From VRUE01 sp963728835 (GTDB taxonomy: Bacteria > Actinomycetota > Thermoleophilia > Solirubrobacterales > 70-9), in assembly GCA_963728835.1 (NCBI GenBank), contig CAVSKZ010000002.1, positions 1,054,001 to 1,118,000 of the forward strand: 64,000 nt of DNA, given 5' to 3'. This document shows, piece after piece, positions 8,543-16,894 of this stretch. The position numbers and the translations under genes are program-made. Under the pieces are notes generated by a model. It was not told where the DNA came from, made no database searches, and saw only the letters and a program-made list of their open reading frames with translations. How positions within the stretch are numbered: the first letter of the stretch is position 1; the number at the start of each line of letters is the position of its first letter.

Positions 8543-9277
8543 GTGGAGCAGCTGGCGGAGCTGGTTCGGGAGTCGCGCTGCACCGTTGCACTGACGGGGG
8601 CCGGGATCTCGGTGGCCTCCGGGATCCCCGACTTCCGCACGCCGGAGACCGGGATCTGGGCGAACGTCGACCCGATGGAAGTCGCCCACATCGACGTCTT
8701 CGAGCGCGACCCCGCCCGCTTCTGGTCCTACTACCGCCCGCGCTTCCACTCGCTCGGCGACAAGCTGCCGAATGCCGGGCACGAGGCGCTGGCCGAGCTG
8801 GAGCAGGGCGGGATGCTCGAGGGGGTGATCACGCAGAACATCGACCGCCTGCACCGGTCCGCCGGGTCGCGGAACGTGGTCGAGGTGCACGGGTCGATCG
8901 AGACCTCGACCTGCAGGGATTGCTCGGCCTCCTATGCGGTCGAGGAGGTCGATGCCCTCTTCGACGAGCGGGGCGTCGCCGTCTGCGCGACTTGCGAGGG
9001 ACCCGTCAAGCCCGACGTGGTGCTGTTCGGCGAGATGCTCCCCAGGCAGGCGCTCGAGCAGGCGCACAGGCTTGCCGCGCGGGCCGAGTTGATGCTCTGC
9101 GTCGGCAGCTCGCTCGTCGTCCACCCGGTTGCCGCCCTCCCCGGCGTCACCCTGGAGAACGGCGGTCGGCTCGCGGTCGTCACCAAGGGGCCCACGCCCT
9201 ACGACGACGCCGCCGCGCTGAAGCTGGAGGGCGAGATCGACGCCGAGCTGTCCGCGATGCTGGCCGCGCTCGCGTGA
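8543..9277 (+). CDS. Sir2-family NAD-dependent protein deacylase
   Basis: Removes acyl groups from lysine using NAD, giving nicotinamide and O-acyl-ADP-ribose. Key features are the NAD-binding TGAGISVASGIPDFR, the NIDRLH and VHGS segments carrying the catalytic histidine, and a zinc site formed by CRDC and CATC. From the GTG the protein is 244 residues, a normal length for a bacterial sirtuin, and reaches TGAGIS after 15 residues as usual. An in-frame ATG at 8462 would add 27 residues, overlap the upstream gene and translate the palindrome at 8491-8537, so I prefer the GTG. The stop overlaps the GTG of the HAD gene (GTGA), so the two are translationally coupled. Confidence 0.88.
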   Translation: MEQLAELVRESRCTVALTGAGISVASGIPDFRTPETGIWANVDPMEVAHIDVFERDPARFWSYYRPRFHSLGDKLPNAGHEALAELEQGGMLEGVITQNIDRLHRSAGSRNVVEVHGSIETSTCRDCSASYAVEEVDALFDERGVAVCATCEGPVKPDVVLFGEMLPRQALEQAHRLAARAELMLCVGSSLVVHPVAALPGVTLENGGRLAVVTKGPTPYDDAAALKLEGEIDAELSAMLAALA

Positions 9278-9957
9278 CCGGCCTGGCCTCCGGGGGGAGG
9301 CTGCCCGACGCAGTGATCTTCGACAACGACGGCTTGCTGCTCGACACCGAGTCGGTCTGGACCCGGGCCGAGCACGACCTCTTCGAGCGTCGCGGACTCG
9401 ACTTCACTCCGGCGCACAAGCGCGAGCTGGTCGGTACCTCGGCCGAGATCGCCGGGGGGGTCCTCGAGCGTCGCCTCGGCGAGCCGAGGCGCGCCGCCGA
9501 GCTGATCGAGGAGCTGAACGAGCTGGTCGTCGCCGAGCTCGAGCACGGGGTGGAGGCGATGGTCGGCGCGCGCGAGCTGCTGGCGGATCTGAGGCGACGC
9601 GGAACCCCGATCGGCCTCGTCTCCAACTCGCCGCTGATCTTCGTCCGCCGCTCGCTGGAGATCGTCGGCTTCACCGATCACTTCGACGTCGTGCTCAGCG
9701 CCCACGAAGTGGCAGCGCCGAAGCCGGCGCCCGACCCCTACCTCGAGGCCTGTCGCCGGCTGGGGGTCGAGGCCGGACCGGCGGTGATCGCGCTCGAGGA
9801 TTCGCCCACCGGCGTCGCCGCCGCGCGGGCAGCAGGCTTGACCGTGATCGGCATCCCTTCTCTCGACGGCATCGAGCTGGCTGAGGCGCACGAGATCGCC
9901 GAGTCGCTGCTCGACGACGTTGTCAGTCGGCACCTTGCCCTCTTTGAGCGGGGCTGA
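9274..9957 (+). CDS. HAD-superfamily hydrolase (beta-phosphoglucomutase-like)
   Basis: A 227-residue HAD-IA enzyme. Motif I is FDNDGLLLDTE (nucleophile Asp and acid/base Asp), motif II is VSNSP, and motifs III and IV are the Lys in APKPAPDPY and ALEDSPTG. The helical cap between motifs I and II matches sugar-phosphate phosphatases and beta-phosphoglucomutases. The exact substrate is not readable. GTG overlaps the sirtuin stop by four bases. The stop codon lies inside the outer arm of the palindromic element at 9952-10047, so this element probably ends the transcript. Confidence 0.85.
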   Translation: MTGLASGGRLPDAVIFDNDGLLLDTESVWTRAEHDLFERRGLDFTPAHKRELVGTSAEIAGGVLERRLGEPRRAAELIEELNELVVAELEHGVEAMVGARELLADLRRRGTPIGLVSNSPLIFVRRSLEIVGFTDHFDVVLSAHEVAAPKPAPDPYLEACRRLGVEAGPAVIALEDSPTGVAAARAAGLTVIGIPSLDGIELAEAHEIAESLLDDVVSRHLALFERG

Positions 9958-10047
9958 CGCGGGGATGCTCCCGCCCTGACAAGTGCCGGTCTAAATTAGA
10001 CCGGCACTTTGAGTATCCGCCAGTTCGGGAGCATCCCCGCGTCAGCC
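9952..10047 (+). repeat. Family A structured palindromic element, copy 1
   Basis: The outer stem is a perfect 22-bp inverted repeat (9952-9973 with 10026-10047). Inside is CCCTGAC (9974-9980), then a perfect 14-bp inner hairpin (9981-9994 with 9996-10009), then TGAGTATCCGCCAGTT (10010-10025). Copy 2 at 25131-25221 keeps the inner sequences but has an unrelated outer stem, also perfectly paired, and a compensatory change in the inner stem. The outer arms contain the stop codons of both flanking convergent genes (TGA at 9955 and, on the minus strand, at 10044), which fits a bidirectional transcript end. Confidence 0.8.
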
Positions 10048-10860
10048 ACTCAGGATGCGGCGCCGACGGAGGACCCGCTCGCAGATAGCAAGGAGCTCTT
10101 CGACGCGTTGGAGTTGATCTGCAGTCAGGTCGCCGCGCAAGGCCGCGTTTGCGACATCGCCGACCCCGCCGCGCCCGGCTGCGAGTGTTGCCATGTCCTC
10201 CTCATGGCCCGGGTCGGCGAGCGCGCCTTTGAGCTCGGCCAGCAGGGCCTCGAGGCCGACGCGGAGCTGCAGGGCCGCCTCGCGCACCCGTCCCGCGTCG
10301 AGGTCGGCGCGGGCGCGCAGGATGAGCGTCTCGCAGGCGTCGGAGCGCTCGCGCCCTCCGAGCACGGCGGCGACCCGCTCCTGCGGGCGCAGCTCCTCGA
10401 CTCGCTGCCGGCGCCGCGAGGTGGCTCCGGCGTGCACGTCGATCTCGCGGGCGGCGCTGAACTCGCCGCTGGCAACTTGCTCGCCACTGCCGTAGCCGAT
10501 TCGCGCTGCGACCGCCCGTCGCAGGCTCAACGTCTGGGGGGAGGGGTCGCCGCTTGCCACGGCATGTGCGTGCAGGGCTCTGCTGAGCGCCTCGATCCCC
10601 TCTGCAAGCAGGGCGTCGACAGTGTCTTCGGTCGCCGCCGACCCCTCCAGCCACCGCTTCGCCTCGTTCTCGCCGGGGAAGGCGTCGAAGGCGCGCACGA
10701 GGGTCGTTCGCGCGAGCGGCAAGGGGGAGGGAGCAGCGTCCGCTTCGGCCTCCCGCGCCCGGCGCCGGCGCCGGCGAACCGGGGCGGGGGCGCCGAGCGT
10801 TTCGAGCACCAGGACCCTCTCCTCGCCGCCATCGCGCAATACGTAGCGGCCGTCCGTCAC
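10042..10860 (-). CDS. Hypothetical helical protein, start uncertain
   Basis: I do not recognise this family. From the first conventional start in frame (GTG at 10860) it is 272 residues: a short beta-rich N-terminus (TDGRYVLRD, RVLVLETLG), a strongly basic run of six arginines, then a long mostly helical, Glu/Arg/Leu-rich region. There is no signal peptide or membrane segment. The frame stays open further upstream, and the likely true N-terminus (LLTQLFGFAQLDFAGTLD) begins beside the stop of the peptidoglycan gene at 10928, but no ATG, GTG or TTG lies there; a CTG start is possible. It probably forms an operon with that upstream gene. Its stop codon lies in the family A element. Confidence 0.55.
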   Translation of the reverse strand: MTDGRYVLRDGGEERVLVLETLGAPAPVRRRRRRAREAEADAAPSPLPLARTTLVRAFDAFPGENEAKRWLEGSAATEDTVDALLAEGIEALSRALHAHAVASGDPSPQTLSLRRAVAARIGYGSGEQVASGEFSAAREIDVHAGATSRRRQRVEELRPQERVAAVLGGRERSDACETLILRARADLDAGRVREAALQLRVGLEALLAELKGALADPGHEEDMATLAAGRGGVGDVANAALRGDLTADQLQRVEELLAICERVLRRRRILSG

Positions 10861-10927
10861 ATCGAGCGTGCCGGCGAAGTCGAGCTGGGCGAATCCGAAC
10901 AGTTGCGTCAGGAGGCGATTATCCCGG

Positions 10928-13210
10928 CTACTTGCCGCCGGTTGCGCCGGGCCCCTCGCTGCCCTGCTTCGCCGGCAGCGAATACTCCGAGGGGGCGACC
11001 TGCACGTCGGGGTTGTCGATCGCGCCGAGGCGGTCGACCAGGCGCTGCCACTGATTTGGTTTGAGCAGTTCGATGAAGCGCGCCTCGCCCCCCTCGCCGC
11101 CCAGGGGGCTGTAGCCGATGTGGACGTGGTCGGCATGGTCGGCCATCGCGAAGCTCGGTCCGCCAAGTTCCTGCAGCGAGATCAGCTCGTCGGGGACCAG
11201 GGTGCCCTGCAGGCGCAGCACCGTTCGCAACAGCGATTCGGTGACCGAGCCGGGCCCCTGGTTGCCGAGCACCGGTGCCCCGTTGATTGCCGCGATGTCA
11301 GCCGCATTGCCGAAGGAGTGATTGGAGATGTTGCCGCTGGTGGTGATGCTGCCATGCCGCCCGCAGAGCATCGAGGTGATCGTCAGATCGAAGCCGTGCT
11401 CGGAGAGGAAGGCGAGGGTCGCGAGCAGGCGGCGGTCGACCTGGCCGCCGCGGATTTCGACCTGGTCGCAGGCGGGAAGCTCGATCTGCTCGTCGGCGAG
11501 GACCCGGCGCTGCAGCGCCTCCTTGGAGAGGAGCAGGACGCCGGCGCCGCCGAGCTTCTCCGCGAACGGGCTCTTGCCCTTGGCGCGGTAGATCGCCGTC
11601 GCCTCGAGCAGCTTCCAGCCGTCGAGGATCGGCTTCGGGTCGATGCGCGGCGCGCCCCTTCCGGCCGGGCGGATGGAGAAGTTGAGATGCGAGTCGATCC
11701 CGTCCTCGGCGCTGCCGATACGGCCGAGCACCGTCCCCGCTATCACCCTCGACCCGACCTTCAGGGTTCCGCCTTCTTCGGTGACGTTGTCGACTTCGTC
11801 CTCGGGGGCGTCGAGCTGCTCGGCCTCGACCCGCCCCGGCAGCGCTCGCAGGCGCGGCCGCAGGTTCTCGCTGTCGATCGGGACCCGCCGCTCCCTGCCG
11901 GTCGGCATCACCACTGTGCGGTCCTCGCGGACGATCTCGCCCAGCTCGGCGTAGGTGTAGCGGTTGCCATAGGCGTCGCGCAGGACGACGAAGCGGCCGA
12001 GTTGCCCGGAATTGCCCATCTTCTCGATCACGCCGTCGTTGACCGCCACGACCGGGGCGTCCTGGGCGGCGAAGATGTTGATCCCGCGCCGCGTCGGCGA
12101 GGAGGCGATCACGCTGGCCGCGTCGCCGTAGGCGTCGTCGGCGCCGTCCGCCCCTCGGCTCAGCGCTTCGCGGGCCGCGAGGTCGTCTGCGTAGCGGGCG
12201 TCGGCGGCGACCGGGAAGTGCGCCCCCTCGGTCAGCCCCGTCAGCGAGCCGACCAGGTCGGCCGGCAGCTTGCCGTAGGCGCGGGCGTAGGCGAGGACCT
12301 CCTGCACGTACCAGTCGGCGTGGTTGTAGGCGAAGATCGCGTCGTAGAGGTTCTCCGAGCCGCCGCTGAGGTCGAGGTAGTTGGCTGCGGCGCAGATCGC
12401 GTCGACCGGGTTGTAGGGGTCTTTGCGCCCGTCGCCGTTGGCGTCGAGCCCGAAGGCTTCCCAACTCGAGGGGAGGAACTGCATCCAGCCCAGGGCGCCG
12501 GCGCTGGAGGGCCCCATGTTGGTGCCGAAGCCGGTCTCGATTTTGTTGATCGAGGCCAAGACCTGCCAGGGGATCCCGTACTCGGTGCCGCAGGCCTGGT
12601 AGATCGGCAGCAGGAAGGGCGGGATCTCGAAGGAGTCGATGACGAAGTTGGGGACCCCGATCGGCGCCGGGCCGAAGAGCGCGATCGTCGCCGTCGGATT
12701 GGTGTCCGTCGGGGTGCCGCCGCTGCCGTACTGCACCCCGCCGCTGTTGTCCGCGTCGGGGAGCTGGACGCCGCCGGTTGCGCTGGGCGCGGTGGCCCCG
12801 CCACCGCTGTTGCCACCGCCACCGCTTGCGTCGCCGATCGTCTCGTTGCGGTGGACGGTGCCACGGCCTTCGATCGTGGCGCCCCCTTCGAAGCCGCCTT
12901 CAGCCGGTTGCGAGGGTGCCTGTTCCGTCGCTTCGATGCCGCTGCCCGCGGTGGGGGCCCCGGTGGCTTCCGCTTCCTCGCTGGGGTCGGACGGCGCGTT
13001 GCAGCCTGCGTCTTCGAGATCGGAGGCGCCGTCACCGTCGTCGTCGAGCTCGTTCGAGCACGCGGCGGCGAGCGTCGGTACCGCGGGAGGGTCGCTCGGG
13101 CCCGTCGCTTCGGAGTCGGAGAGCTGCTCGGCGCCGGCAAAGCCGACGCCGAGCGCCGTTACGGCGCCGAAGCTGGCCAAGGCCATGATCAGTGCAAGCT
13201 TGTGTCTCAT
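10928..13210 (-). CDS. Exported multidomain peptidoglycan enzyme: lytic transglycosylase, LytM-like and M15-like domains
   Basis: A 760-residue secreted protein. Residues 1-27 form a signal peptide. Residues 51-70 (CSNELDDDGDGASDLEDAGC) resemble a calcium-binding thrombospondin type 3 repeat. A Gly/Ser/Thr-rich linker follows. A lytic transglycosylase domain starts near residue 215 (IETGFG, ALGWMQFLPSSW, NPVDAICAAANYL). Next is a LytM/M23-like domain (GINIFAAQDAPVVAVNDG, DSHLNFSIRP) in which the metal-binding HxxxD and HxH are degraded. The C-terminal part has SNHSFGNAAD near residue 629 and DHADHVHIGY near residue 690, matching the SxHxxGxAxD and HxH zinc pattern of M15 peptidases. It would therefore cut glycan and peptide. 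The start at 13210 was chosen because it begins the signal peptide. Confidence 0.85.
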   Translation of the reverse strand: MRHKLALIMALASFGAVTALGVGFAGAEQLSDSEATGPSDPPAVPTLAAACSNELDDDGDGASDLEDAGCNAPSDPSEEAEATGAPTAGSGIEATEQAPSQPAEGGFEGGATIEGRGTVHRNETIGDASGGGGNSGGGATAPSATGGVQLPDADNSGGVQYGSGGTPTDTNPTATIALFGPAPIGVPNFVIDSFEIPPFLLPIYQACGTEYGIPWQVLASINKIETGFGTNMGPSSAGALGWMQFLPSSWEAFGLDANGDGRKDPYNPVDAICAAANYLDLSGGSENLYDAIFAYNHADWYVQEVLAYARAYGKLPADLVGSLTGLTEGAHFPVAADARYADDLAAREALSRGADGADDAYGDAASVIASSPTRRGINIFAAQDAPVVAVNDGVIEKMGNSGQLGRFVVLRDAYGNRYTYAELGEIVREDRTVVMPTGRERRVPIDSENLRPRLRALPGRVEAEQLDAPEDEVDNVTEEGGTLKVGSRVIAGTVLGRIGSAEDGIDSHLNFSIRPAGRGAPRIDPKPILDGWKLLEATAIYRAKGKSPFAEKLGGAGVLLLSKEALQRRVLADEQIELPACDQVEIRGGQVDRRLLATLAFLSEHGFDLTITSMLCGRHGSITTSGNISNHSFGNAADIAAINGAPVLGNQGPGSVTESLLRTVLRLQGTLVPDELISLQELGGPSFAMADHADHVHIGYSPLGGEGGEARFIELLKPNQWQRLVDRLGAIDNPDVQVAPSEYSLPAKQGSEGPGATGGK

Positions 13211-13414
13211 CAGACCGCGTCTGCGTCCCTGCTGTTCCCGGAGGGCAGCCCGTGTGCTCTCTCCCCGCGCAACACGCCAGCCCAAGCTACTTGCTTGCCC
13301 TGGCCTTCGCAACGAGCCATCGCCGCCCCCAACAAGCCCTTAATCAATGTCCGCCCCATGCTTGCACGCAGCAGGATTTCACCTCGACCGGATGCGCCGG
13401 TTAAGCTGCTGTCA

Positions 13415-13741
13415 ATGGACTACGAGGATCAGGACGGCCTGAGGGCTCGCAGCGAGCAGGCGATCGGCGAGCTCGCCCAGGTTCTGCTCGACAGCAACGT
13501 CCTCGAGAACGCGGTCGCGGCCGCGTTTGGGGCTCGCGAGAAGGCGCTCGAGGCCCAGCAGGCGGCGATGAGCGCGCTCAACCTGCCCTCCGCCGGCGAC
13601 GTCGAGCGGCTCGAGCGCCGTTTGCGCTCGCTTTCGCAGCGGCTCGAAGAGCTCGAGGACCAGGTCGACCGGGTTTCGCGCGACCTGGGTGACATTCGCC
13701 GCCAGATCGCCGCCGACAGGCGCGCCACCGTTCAAGACTAA
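13415..13741 (+). CDS. Small coiled-coil protein, phasin-like
   Basis: A 108-residue acidic helical protein with no signal peptide or membrane segment. Its C-terminal half (SAGDVERLERRLRSLSQRLE and following) is a clear heptad coiled coil, and the alanine-rich N-terminal half resembles phasin or PhaM-like granule-associated proteins. The similarity is only of pattern, so binding to polyhydroxyalkanoate or DNA is a guess. It starts 204 bases from the divergent peptidoglycan gene; that gap holds no further gene. It ends at a hairpin shared with the convergent phosphorylase gene. Confidence 0.55.
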   Translation: MDYEDQDGLRARSEQAIGELAQVLLDSNVLENAVAAAFGAREKALEAQQAAMSALNLPSAGDVERLERRLRSLSQRLEELEDQVDRVSRDLGDIRRQIAADRRATVQD

Positions 13742-13743
13742 CC

Positions 13744-13760
13744 CTCAACCTTAGGTTGAG
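13744..13760 (+). terminator. Short bidirectional hairpin between convergent genes
   Basis: CTCAACC-TTA-GGTTGAG is a perfect 7-bp stem. The loop TTA is the stop codon of the minus-strand phosphorylase gene and the plus-strand stop lies just before the stem. The position and symmetry suit a shared 3' end, although no U-tract follows. Confidence 0.5.
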
Positions 13761-14419
13761 AGCACAGCGGCGGCAGCGTGCCCGGCGCGTTTCTCGGCCA
13801 TCTCGAGGGGCTCCCTCTCCAAGTGCCCTTCGCCTGCCTTCTCGGAGACGATCAGGACCGCCGCCGCCTCGATTCCGAGCGCGCGAGCCCTGACAAGCAG
13901 CGGTGCGGTCTGCATGTCGGCGGCGACTACGCCCGGTGACGGCACCTGATCCTCGGGATGGGTGTCGAAGCTGGCGATCGTGGCCCGCCGGAATCCCTCC
14001 TGCGCCTCTGCCAGCCGCTTTGCCAGCCGCTGCTCGGGCGCCACCGCCTCACCGCGGCCGGCGCCGAGCGCCGTCGCGCTGCCGCCTGCCGCGATCGCCG
14101 TCTCGACGACGACGATCTCGCCCAGATCGAGCGACTTCTCGAAGCCGGTGCAGGTGCCGACCCGCACCACCCGCCGGACGCCCAGGTCACCGAGCTCGCC
14201 GAGCACCAGGGCTGCGCTTGGCCCACCCATCCCGGTCGACTGGATGGTCAGCGCCCGGCCCGCCGGCGTCTGGCCCGAGTACCCCCACAGTCCCCGCGAG
14301 TGGTTGCTCATCTTCGGCTGGGTGAGCAGCTCCTGGGCGAGCAGCAGGGCGCGCCCCGGATCGCCGACGAGAATCGCGTCAGCGGCGAGAGAGGCTGTGG
14401 GCCGGAGCCGGGGCGGCAT
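13751..14419 (-). CDS. Nucleoside phosphorylase (PNP/UDP family)
   Basis: A 222-residue member of the purine-nucleoside/uridine phosphorylase family, which splits nucleosides with phosphate into base and ribose-1-phosphate. Family segments are ILVGDPGRA (phosphate loop), STGMGGPSAA, VRVGTCTGF and the late VVAADMQTAPLL carrying the base/ribose-contacting Met-Glu/Gln position. Here the usual Glu of the MExxA segment is Gln (DMQTA), so substrate choice is uncertain. The N-terminus overlaps the end of the FTR1 gene by 41 bases on the same strand, implying co-transcription with the iron genes or a recent fusion of boundaries. Confidence 0.8.
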   Translation of the reverse strand: MPPRLRPTASLAADAILVGDPGRALLLAQELLTQPKMSNHSRGLWGYSGQTPAGRALTIQSTGMGGPSAALVLGELGDLGVRRVVRVGTCTGFEKSLDLGEIVVVETAIAAGGSATALGAGRGEAVAPEQRLAKRLAEAQEGFRRATIASFDTHPEDQVPSPGVVAADMQTAPLLVRARALGIEAAAVLIVSEKAGEGHLEREPLEMAEKRAGHAAAAVLST

Positions 14420-16817
14420 CGTCCCGCGACCCTATTGCGCCATCGCCGTTGGCGGCGACGCCGCCCGGCAGGGGCTCCGCGGTTCTTGCCTCCTCGGCGT
14501 CGCTCTCGCCCATTTCCTCCTCGTAGGCGGCGATCGCGCGGCGCAGGTCGCGCTTGCGCATCCACTCGGCTGCGAAGTAGCTGCCGATCACGAAGCAGAA
14601 TGCGAGTACCTGTGCGGTCAGCGTCTCAACCGTGGGGTAGACCCCGAGCCAGGTGCCCATCCACAGCGGCAGGTCGACGTCGATCGGATGGATCGACAGC
14701 CAGCCGACGCCCTGCATCGTCCGTGCGGTGTTGCCGACGAGGACGACGAGGACCAGCGCGATCAGCACCCCCGTGGCGACCAGCATCTTCTTGTAGGGGA
14801 GCTTGCGCTCGAGCATGAAGGTGAGGGCGCCGACCACGGCGGTGATCGCGAGCCCGAGCGAGACGCCGGCGAGCACGACGCCGGTCCCGGAGCTGAGCTG
14901 CAGCGCCTGCAGGAAGAGGACGGTCTCGAAGCCCTCGCGGAAGACGCTGGTGAAGCCGAGGGTGTAGAGGCCGGCGACGGTCGCCGCACCGGCTCCAGCG
15001 GCGAGGGCCGCGCCGGTCAGCGCCTTGCCGCGGTCGCGGTGCCCCTTGATCCACTCGGTCCAGTAGACGCGGTGGAAGAACCAGTTCATAACCAGGAGCA
15101 GGACGCCGATCGCGACGACCCCGACCGCCGCCTCGAGTTTCTCGCCGTACTGGGAGAGCGAGTCGAGCAGGAGCAGGGCGAGGAGGAACATGATGAAGCT
15201 GGCGGGCAGCGCCAGCAGCGCGCCCCGGTAGACCGGCCGTCGCAGCGGCGCCCGCGGGCCGATCATGCTGGCGGTGATCGCGGCGAGGATCAGGATCGCC
15301 TCGAGTCCCTCGCGGAAGACGATCAGCGCCGAGTTGGTGATCGCGGTCATCGCGCTGGCCCCGTCGCCGGTCAGCGCCCGTGCGTCGTCCAGCTTTTCGT
15401 CGAGGTCGAGACGGGTCTCACGGATCTCGCCCAGCGGCGCGTCGCGGGCCACCAGGGTGGCCAGCCCCGAATCGCCGTTGGCGCCGTACCAGACAAGCCC
15501 CTCGATCTCGAGCGCGAGCTGGGGGTCGAAGGCCCGCAGCTTCAGCTCCGGCCCGAACTCGAAGAACCCGTAGGCGGCGAGGCGTGCCTGCTCGGCCTCC
15601 TGGTAGCGGCCGGCGCCGACGGCGGCTTCCAGCTGGTCGAGGGAGATGTCGACGAGTTCGTAGTCGGCTTCGTCGCTCGGTTCCGTCCACTCCTGCGGCG
15701 CGATCCTCTCGAAGGCGTCGGCCGCCCGGTCGCGAGCCGCGTCGAGCTCCTCCTGTGGGGCGACCGAGATGCTTTGCTGGGCGTCGTCGACGTCGGCGCG
15801 CAGTTCCGCGTAGGCGGACTTGATCTGCTCGACCGCCGCCGGGTCTCGATCCAGCAGGACGGGCTCGAGGTCGGCGAAGGCCGCTTCGACGCCGTCCATG
15901 AAGGCGACCGCCTCCTGCACCTCGAAGGGGATCGTCACCCGCCCGTCACTGGTCCCCTTGTCGTACTCCTTTGGCACGAGGTCCAGGAAGCGGGTCAGCT
16001 GGCTCGCCCGGTTGACCTCCTCGTCGGGCGTCAGCGGCGCCGCGGTGAAGCCCTCGAGGTCGGCTTCGACCCGCTTGCGGGCGGCTTCGAAGCCGCCCCG
16101 GTCGCCGGCGGCACCGGCCTCCGCGAGAGCGGCGAAGTCGCGGTCGGCGGCCCGTCGCTCGGTTGCGCCGCGTTGCTCGCCGTACTCGGCGGCGATCGCC
16201 AGCCAGTAGCCGTGGGCGATCGCGGCGGTTTCTGCGAAGCGGCCGCCGAAGCCGCGCTCGGCCGCCTGCGCCGCTTCGTCGAGGTTGGTGAAGAGCCGTG
16301 CCTGGAAGGCGTCGAGCAGGTCCTTTTCGATCTGCACCACCGTTCCGCGGGGCGAGCCCTCGCCGGCGGCGAGCGCGTCCACCGCGGCGGTCGCGTCGAC
16401 GCCTGGACGGGTGAAGCGGGTGGTCTGGCGGAACTCGCGGATCTGCAGCCAGGCCCGAGCTTCGGCGGCGTCGCCGCGGCCGGCGGCGGCGACCGCGAGA
16501 GCGAGGGCGCCGCGCCGCAGGGCGGCCAGGATGCGACCTTGGGCCGCAGCCAGGCCTGCTTCGTCAGCGCTCGCGCCGGAGCGCCGCGCCGCGGCGAGCG
16601 AGGACTCGATCTCGTCCAGCTCGTCCGGCGCCTCGGCGGCGAGCCCGCGGCGCAGCGGCCCCCGCAGGCGCGCTTCGGCCGAGGCGATCGGCCCAGCGGT
16701 CCCTTCCTCGAAGAGCAGCTTTGCCTGGGCAGCGGCGAGATCGGCACGGATCGCGTCGGCGGCCTGCCAGGGCGCCTCGGCTCCCGCGGGGACCGCCGCG
16801 CAGAGCAAAGCCGCCAT
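14379..16817 (-). CDS. FTR1-family iron permease with large extracytoplasmic domain
   Basis: High-affinity iron permease of 812 residues. The C-terminal third is a polytopic membrane domain with the two REGLE-type iron-binding motifs, FREGLEAILIL near residue 500 and FREGFETVLFL near residue 627. The first 480 residues after a short hydrophobic start are helical, acidic and probably outside the membrane, resembling an imelysin/EfeO-like helical module. This N-terminal part makes it much longer than the 280-residue E. coli EfeU. It lies 77 bases downstream of the imelysin-like gene on the same strand, giving an EfeOU-like pair. A perfect 12-bp hairpin (16811-16840) covers the start codon. Confidence 0.88.
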   Translation of the reverse strand: MAALLCAAVPAGAEAPWQAADAIRADLAAAQAKLLFEEGTAGPIASAEARLRGPLRRGLAAEAPDELDEIESSLAAARRSGASADEAGLAAAQGRILAALRRGALALAVAAAGRGDAAEARAWLQIREFRQTTRFTRPGVDATAAVDALAAGEGSPRGTVVQIEKDLLDAFQARLFTNLDEAAQAAERGFGGRFAETAAIAHGYWLAIAAEYGEQRGATERRAADRDFAALAEAGAAGDRGGFEAARKRVEADLEGFTAAPLTPDEEVNRASQLTRFLDLVPKEYDKGTSDGRVTIPFEVQEAVAFMDGVEAAFADLEPVLLDRDPAAVEQIKSAYAELRADVDDAQQSISVAPQEELDAARDRAADAFERIAPQEWTEPSDEADYELVDISLDQLEAAVGAGRYQEAEQARLAAYGFFEFGPELKLRAFDPQLALEIEGLVWYGANGDSGLATLVARDAPLGEIRETRLDLDEKLDDARALTGDGASAMTAITNSALIVFREGLEAILILAAITASMIGPRAPLRRPVYRGALLALPASFIMFLLALLLLDSLSQYGEKLEAAVGVVAIGVLLLVMNWFFHRVYWTEWIKGHRDRGKALTGAALAAGAGAATVAGLYTLGFTSVFREGFETVLFLQALQLSSGTGVVLAGVSLGLAITAVVGALTFMLERKLPYKKMLVATGVLIALVLVVLVGNTARTMQGVGWLSIHPIDVDLPLWMGTWLGVYPTVETLTAQVLAFCFVIGSYFAAEWMRKRDLRRAIAAYEEEMGESDAEEARTAEPLPGGVAANGDGAIGSRDDAAPAPAHSLSRR

Positions 16818-16840
16818 CGCGAAGAGGGTCGCGATGGCGG
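16811..16840 (-). promoter_or_regulatory. Hairpin covering the FTR1 start codon
   Basis: Arms 16811-16822 and 16829-16840 are perfectly complementary over 12 bases with a 6-base loop. The minus-strand ATG (16817-16815) is inside one arm. In mRNA this would hide the start codon, so it could reduce or condition translation of the permease. It may also be chance coding symmetry. Confidence 0.4.
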
Positions 16841-16894
16841 CTTGGGTGGCCCGAGGGGACCGCTGCTTTGGGGGTGACCCTCGGACCGCGACCC

